Origin: Drosophila pseudoobscura | Lineage: Eukaryota; Arthropoda; Insecta; Diptera; Drosophilidae | Direction of reading: 5' to 3' | Assembly (NCBI RefSeq): GCF_009870125.1 | Contig: NC_046679.1 | Location: 12,648,001 to 12,712,000 of the forward strand | Length of the DNA stretch: 64,000 nucleotides | In this document: piece by piece, positions 58,197-64,000 of the stretch | Position numbering within the stretch: the stretch's first letter is position 1 | Layout of the letters: each line of letters starts with the position of its first letter | Notes under the pieces: model-generated | What the model saw: the letters and a program-made list of their open reading frames with translations, nothing else | Database searches by the model: none | What the model was told of the DNA's origin: nothing | Position numbers and translations under genes: made by a program

Positions 58197-58260
58197 CACA
58201 GGCACCGACACAGGCACAGACACAGGCACAGGCACATACACAGATTCAGATACAGATACA
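58197..58260. repeat. CACAGG/CACAGA hexamer minisatellite
   Basis: About ten degenerate hexamers around a CACAGG unit, drifting into CAGATA-type units at the right end. Confidence 0.8.
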
Positions 58261-58805
58261 AAGCCACCAACAGTCACGGGCATACAGAAACGCAAGAGTG
58301 TTGCCTGCTTTCGCTTTCCCTTTCGGACGAAATTTCTTTTTGTTCGCTCTCCAATTTTGTGCCGTTTTTTTCCCGCTATACGCTGGATGCTGGAGATGCC
58401 AGGAGCAACGCCTTTTTCTATATAATCTGACAATGGATGCTTCTGTTGATGGTTGGAAATTAATGGATTAACGCAGATCTGACACTGGCATTGCTAATTA
58501 GATTTCATTTGCAATTTTTGTGCTTTTTTGGCCTCTTGGTTTCCGCTGCTTTGACTGCTGCTGATGATATTGATGGACCTCCACATCCGTGTCCGGCGAA
58601 ACTGACAGCAAACACGGAGTGCAACCGACGCTGGATGGGCATGTAATGGTTACGGATAGCCTCCTGTCACTCAGCGAGTCAATCAGTTGGATTGTTGGAT
58701 TGTTGGATTCTTGGTCAGTGCCCAGGTCCAGTCACAGTCACTGCCAGTTGCACATTGCGATGGGATGCGTTGCGTTGCGTTGCGATGCGATGCGTTGCAG
58801 GTGCA

Positions 58806-58846
58806 GATACGAATACAAATACGGATACAGATACAGATACAAATTC
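58806..58846. repeat. ATACRR hexamer repeat
   Basis: Degenerate ATACGA/ATACAA/ATACGG/ATACAG units. It resembles the right end of the 58197 repeat. Confidence 0.75.
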
Positions 58847-61578
58847 AGTTATGGTGACAGAGGCAGCAGAGTGGTGGTGTCTGGTTTCTGTATGAATTTA
58901 ATTATTTTTGTTGTACGATTCGGCTGAACTCTCCTCCTGTCAGTTCTGTCTGCTGCCGCGCTGATGCTGCTGCTGCTCCTGCTGCTGCTGCTGGATGTGC
59001 TGCTACTGCTCTGACTGCCTGCTGTGTGGATGGGTGGATTGTCCGCTGCACACCTATGCTGAGTAAGACGGCCGAAACTCGACTGACGACGGCCATCGAG
59101 GAGCCCCGAAGCTCGGAGACGAGACCAGCCGAGAGCTTTTTCGGCCAGGACTAGGACAACACCAACAGACGCAGGCGGTCGAACGGTCGGATCGGGTCGG
59201 CTCGGGTAGTCTCGGTTCGGTTCAGTTCGGCTGATGCTGCTGCTGCTGCTGCCGCTGCTTCTGGTGTCCTTCAACGTCCTACGGCAACAACACGTCGGCA
59301 AACGAACCCGCCAACGCCAGCGCCAACAGATGACAGACAGGGACGCTGCTTTCACTCATCTTCTATGCTTTCTCTCCATCTTTTTTTCTCTGGCCCTATT
59401 ACTGCTCTCTCTCTCACGCACACGTTCCCCCCATCGCCCCCTCTGTGTGGGGCGGGTATGTGTCAGTAGATTAGGGCCTGGCTGCCTAGCACTCCAACAC
59501 ACACTTCCCAAAAAGTTGTCGTCGCCCCAGAGAAGCACTTTCCGGCAGTCTTTCACTCCTCCAAAATGGGAGGCTGGGGCACCTCTGGCAGCATCTGCTC
59601 CGCTCCCTGATAATCGGTAATAATGCGCTGAGCCACTATTCAAATGGGCGGCAAGTAAATAAACAGTACTTAGTACTGTTGGCAGCACTTTCTGGGGCGC
59701 CTTCCCGGTTCGGTGGAAAGGCACTTGACGCAGCTGCTGGAACCAGCTGGGACACACAGCCACAGCCAGCCCCCCTCTTTGTCCCTTGGCCTGGATGGAT
59801 AGTGGATAGTGGATGGGCAGGGCCGAGGGCAGAGGAGAGAGGAGAGCTTTCCCATGCAAGTATGGGTGACCCAAATTGAAAGATATCCCCAGTGCACGAA
59901 AGCGATTTAATTATCCTAATTTGATTTTAAGTGACTCTCACAGGGCCACATGGCGTATGAGGAATGGGCCCTGCTGTAGTCGCTGATGCTGCAGCTGCTA
60001 GTAGAGACATTTAAGTGGGTATTACTTATATACATAGCCAACGAGTAGCTGATTGATTTGATAATATGGCTTCTATAGTGTACTCTTTTCGTAGGCAGAT
60101 AGATGGGTAGATACTTGCAAGAATACCCATTAAGTATGTAATCAATGTGAAACAGAATATACAGATCGATTCTCGTCCCTAGGACTATGCAGGATTTCCA
60201 ATTAATTTTTAATTCAATTGTCAACAGGCCAGCAGAGACGACTTCCAAGTCAACAGCACTCATTCCTGCGGCGCAATAAAGTGCAATTGTCGGCTTGCTG
60301 TCCAATGATGTTCCTTTATTGGGTATGAGGCATGGTCGCCAGTTCTTGGAAGCCTTTTAAATGGTTTCTTTTTATTGAAATTGCAATTGCAATGCCTTGA
60401 AGGAGACCCATTTATTTTCCATCACTTGGGTGGCTCAATCTCGTCCACGCCAGAGGATGTCTTTGTCGTCTTTCAATGTCAGCTGGCAGTTCCCAGTTCC
60501 CAGGTCCCAGGCTCCAGTGTCGCGTTGTGGCTGCCATTTGTTTGATGTTGATGCTCGTCTGCATGTAAAACCTGAACGTGAACATGAACCTGAACCTGAA
60601 ATCACTTAATCAGTTTATGCAGCACAAATTTTGCGATGGCAAAGTTCGTTTCGGTTTCCCCAACAAAGCACCAGCGCCAACGCCAGCGCCGGCACCAGCC
60701 CAACACCCAGCCCGAGGTGCTTCTAGCTCTATTCGAACGTAATGCCTTTGTAAGTGGCATTAATTTGATGCTGGGCCACCGAGGTTGGATGGCCTGCCGT
60801 GGCATGGCATGGCGTGGCATGGATGGGTGGCTTGGCTCGGCTTGGTTGCTGGTGCTGGTGCTGCTCGGCTGCAATAATAAATCAATTTTAAGTTCATTTC
60901 TTTTTAAGAATGTGTCGCAGCCCCGGCGCACTTGCAGCGCCAGGAGAGTCTTTCAAGGCCTGGGCGTTTTCACTTTCGGTTTCCAATTACACACAGTTGC
61001 GTTTTATGTTCGCCAGCTCTCAGGATAATATATCTTCCTCTCACGCTCGCACACACGCAGAGAGAGAGAGCGCCTGGGAAGGTACTCGCTTGGCTTTAAA
61101 GTGTGGCCTGGTTACGGTTTTCCCTTGGTTGCCACCCGGCCATTCCCGTCCCTAATTGGCACACGTCCACGCCCATACTCCTGGCCGTGACACCATTTCC
61201 ATTGTTGAGCAGCGTACACCGCAGTAACAGCAACAGCAGCAGCAGCAGCCACAGCCACAGCAGCAACATACCACTACTGCCATGTCCTGACTCTCTCTGG
61301 GGTACACAGCTGCGACCTGCTCTATTTCCCTCCATACATTTGTCTTAGTCCCGGGCCAAGTAACTAGGACCTGGCACTGGAACACCTGTTGGCCACCCTT
61401 CCCTATTTACCAGTACATATTACCCGTTTGGTGATTATCATAGAATTTATTACCATTTGGTGATTTGATTTAAGGCTCTACCTAGTACGGACACCCGTAC
61501 CATGATACATAAATATTTTGAACTACTCGCACACATATCATGTACATGCACGTAGATCAGGTGTTTGGTTCTTTGAAT

Positions 61579-61595
61579 GTGTGTGTGTGTGTGTG
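61579..61595. repeat. GT microsatellite
   Basis: Uninterrupted GT run of about 17 bp. Confidence 0.85.
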
Positions 61596-63222
61596 CTAAA
61601 GTTAAACAAAGATTTGCCAGAAATCAACGTTGCATATACGGTCGGACTTTTCTGCCTCGAACTGTGTGTTTAGTTGCCAATAAATTGTTAAGGAGCACCT
61701 GTTTGTCAGGCCAGAATTAAACCCATTGGCGTGGTGCGGTTGAGGTCTTAGTTAGCACGATTTATGCCTGGGAGTGGCAGGAAACGGTGAAGGGTGGTAC
61801 TGTTCTGAATTGATGGCGCCAATGTCTGTAGCCAGAGGCGATTGCTACTGCTCTTGAGAAAAATCTCCAAATAAAATCGTATTTAACTGGAACTCAATAG
61901 AGTGAAAATAATATGTTCGCAGACAAATTAATTTAAAATTTAAATATCTCTCTATTATGTATATAAAATAATTTTGGGTCGACGTCGTCGCCTGAAAATT
62001 TATTTTAACAAATACAAAAAAATATTAATTCTTGAAAAATCGCGGTCTATCTAGGATATATTTTTTTTTATGCTTTCTGTTATCTGTCATCCTGTTTAGT
62101 TAGTGCTACAGTAGGGACACTTATGACACAATTTTTTCAGCACGAAAATTCTTGACAATTCGCATTCCGTCGAGGGTTCCCTAGGGCCGTTTAAAATTTG
62201 AAACCGTTGCCCGTTGGGTGACTGGAATCTGAACATGGCAATGCTGTGCCATAGAATGTTGCTTATTTGTAATAAAATAAGTTTGTTAGGAATCGTACCG
62301 AGTAGAGTACAGGAGATACAAGTTCGCGGGACGTGACAGATGGGTTCGAGAGTCAAAAAAGTTCGACTGTATAAAAACATTGTTCTATGTATACGAATAT
62401 GCACAACAGATTGCCAGAAACAACGTTTTCTTAACTTTCGCTTAGGTTTGTAATTAACATTTGGAGTAACAAATTTATGCAGCAGCAATGTGAAGAGACG
62501 TCACGCTGGCTGGCACCTCAGTCCCAGTGTGATGTTCTTGGATATAATGCTAATTAGGTTCCGAGAAGAGATGGATTCGCATGATAGATGGCAAGATGTT
62601 TCTACCCATCCTCCGCCTCGAGTATCCTCATAGGATGTATACACAGTGAATTTTGGTTTGGTTTTAGCATACAGTATACAGTATATCGTACGACTAAAGT
62701 AGCAGCCGGGCAGGGCAGCCTGTTGTACATACAATACAATACAATACCTATCCTATGTACATATGTACACTTTATATAAAATTGTGGGGCCTTATTTTAG
62801 GGGGGGTTTTGCAGTTCTCTATAAAATTAGGTACATACAAATTATTAGCTATAACATTTTAAAAATTCTGTAGTCTTGCCATTCAGCAGGCAGCAAACAA
62901 CGAACATTCTCTATAATATCTGCAAAATTATACTATAATTTTCCATATGTTTTGGTTGTTCCATAGCGTAATACTCTAAGCGATCTACCATCTAGGGATA
63001 CTTAGTTTCTGTTTCTTAATTTCATACTTGCTTTTTATATAATAAGGACACCAGTGAATTACATGTATGTGTTTAAACGTTAAATGAGACAGCAACGCCA
63101 TTGGGAAGAAAAGCGCAAAGTTTCAAGAAAACCGTACAGAATGGAAGGAAAGGGACAAAAACAGTGGAAAATAGTGAGTGCGGTTTCCATTTCCGGTTGT
63201 GTGCTTCCTCTTCTGGTTCCGC

Positions 63223-63999
63223 TCAGTTCTGCAGGGCAGCGCGCAGGAGACTATCCAATGTGAGCTGGATGGTGCCATTGGCAGCTGCCTGTAGAACGGA
63301 TGGCGGCTTCGGTAATGCCGGAAATTTGGCCGCTTGGCTGCTGTTGCTGCTCAGGCATTCCATACCAGCGGATGATGACTGAAACGGCGCTGGCTTGGGC
63401 ATTGGTGTTGGTGTTGATGTCGGTGTCGCCTGGGTGGGTGTCACAGCTGAAACGTTGGCCTGGCTTTTGCGAGGTGGCGATGGCGGTGACTCCATTGGAG
63501 TCGGTTTGCTATTGGGCGGCGTGCTCCCCATTGGGCACTCCGATTTAGATTCCTCCTTCTTGGGCAACCCTTGCTGCTGGGCCCTCGCTGTGTTGACCTT
63601 GTTCCACAGGTTACTTATGACGGCGTCCTTGCCGCCGGCTGCCGTACGCTTTGCAATCTTCTCAAAAAAACTCTCGGGCTCCACCACATCTTGCTGCTGC
63701 AGCTGCTGGCTTTCGCTGCGTGTGTGAGAGATGAGGCGCGGTCGTATCTGCGGCCGCTCGGATGGCAGCTCTGGCAGCGTGGCAGACACTGCGCGTCCTT
63801 GGCTGACAAGCTCCAGCATAATGCGACGTGTGATACCTTGAACCAGTGGCTTCTTGGCCTCTGTTATGTAGGCCTCCCATTGCTTTGGTTTGTTCTCGTC
63901 GTTGCCTGCATGGCGGCGCAGCTTGGCGCGCATGGACTCCGTGGCCAGGGGAGCTGGTGCTGTCAGTGTGCCGGAGCCATCTTGCTTCGAACGGACCAT
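63223..63999 (-). CDS. C-terminal part of an unrecognised Ser/Pro-rich protein (partial)
   Basis: The frame is open from the right edge to the stop at 63223 (259 codons incl. stop). An ATG sits exactly at 63999, but the frame probably continues beyond the window, so this is likely a 3' exon. The first 75 residues are charged and helical-looking (MRAKLRRHAGNDENKPKQW, EAKKPLVQGITRRIMLELVSQG). A second ordered patch is FFEKIAKRTAAGGKDAVISNLWNKVNTA. The rest is a Pro/Thr/Ser-rich low-complexity region with a TPTSTPTPMPKP tract, ending in a short helix (LTLDSLLRAALQN). It reads like the tail of a nuclear regulator, but I cannot name the family. Confidence 0.75.
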   Translation of the reverse strand: MVRSKQDGSGTLTAPAPLATESMRAKLRRHAGNDENKPKQWEAYITEAKKPLVQGITRRIMLELVSQGRAVSATLPELPSERPQIRPRLISHTRSESQQLQQQDVVEPESFFEKIAKRTAAGGKDAVISNLWNKVNTARAQQQGLPKKEESKSECPMGSTPPNSKPTPMESPPSPPRKSQANVSAVTPTQATPTSTPTPMPKPAPFQSSSAGMECLSSNSSQAAKFPALPKPPSVLQAAANGTIQLTLDSLLRAALQN

Positions 64000-64000
64000 C

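Larger units (their letters stand above)
57951..63222. other. Repeat-rich intergenic stretch
   Basis: No coding gene that I can support. The part nearest the PH gene (58-59.3 kb) looks like 5' UTR/promoter DNA on the minus strand, with an Inr-like TCAGTC at 59086-59081 but no DPE. The part from about 61.9 to 63.1 kb is AT-rich and likely includes the 3' UTR of the gene at the right edge. Confidence 0.45.

Noticed and set aside
59081-59086. Second Inr+DPE promoter near 59.08 kb
   Set aside because: TCAGTC is present on the minus strand, but position +28 does not fit the DPE and there is no TATA box.

Overview
The window is nuclear DNA of a fly, almost certainly a Drosophila. Short introns (about 50-70 bp), GT-AG splice sites, Drosophila core-promoter motifs (Inr TCAGTT with a DPE, Ohler Motif 1 GGTCACACTG, Motif 6, DRE TATCGATA) and the recognisable genes Sec20, Hpr1/Thoc1, RpL30 and a degringolade-type RING ligase all support this. 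Dense CAG, CA, GA and hexamer microsatellites in GC-rich intergenic DNA would suit an obscura-group species, but that is a guess. I see no bacterial gene, CRISPR array, tRNA, rRNA or intact transposon.

Layout. 1-9.1 kb: gene-free, rich in simple repeats, one candidate TATA promoter. 9.16-13.72 kb: four small spliced genes, all with signal peptides: a Gln-rich secreted protein, a DUF1091 protein, a basic 132-aa protein and, convergent to it, a 178-aa protein. 16.4-16.9 kb: a three-TM orphan on the minus strand. 20.7-21.7 kb: a Gln-rich secreted protein on the minus strand. 21.7-30.5 kb: a gene desert. 30.5-34.5 kb: a five-exon short-chain dehydrogenase (minus) with a TATA box and a 2.7-kb intron. 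34.5-36.8 kb: AT-rich, unassigned.

36.8-46.5 kb is a compact housekeeping block: dgrn-like STUbL (minus) head to head with Sec20 (plus), a small secreted orphan (minus), RpL30 (minus), Hpr1 (plus), and a ZC2HC1-type zinc-finger gene (minus) convergent with Hpr1. The most striking structure in the window lies here. The roughly 430-bp DNA between dgrn and Sec20 is present as three near-identical tandem units (37991-39285). Each carries Motif 1 and Motif 6, and the junctions sit in the first codons of Sec20.

46.5-54 kb is gene-poor but holds a textbook Inr+DPE minus-strand promoter (A+1 at 48983) with a spliced leader exon. 54.0-57.95 kb carries a four-exon PH-domain gene (minus). 57.95-63.2 kb is repeat-rich and non-coding. 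63.22-64.0 kb is the 3' part of an unrecognised minus-strand gene that runs off the right edge.

The genes do not form one pathway. The housekeeping block covers SUMO-targeted ubiquitination, Golgi-ER membrane fusion, translation and mRNA export, and shares housekeeping promoter elements. The flanking secreted genes look tissue-specific, several with Inr or TATA-like starts. Exon models come from reading frame, splice signals and codon phase only; no transcript data were available.
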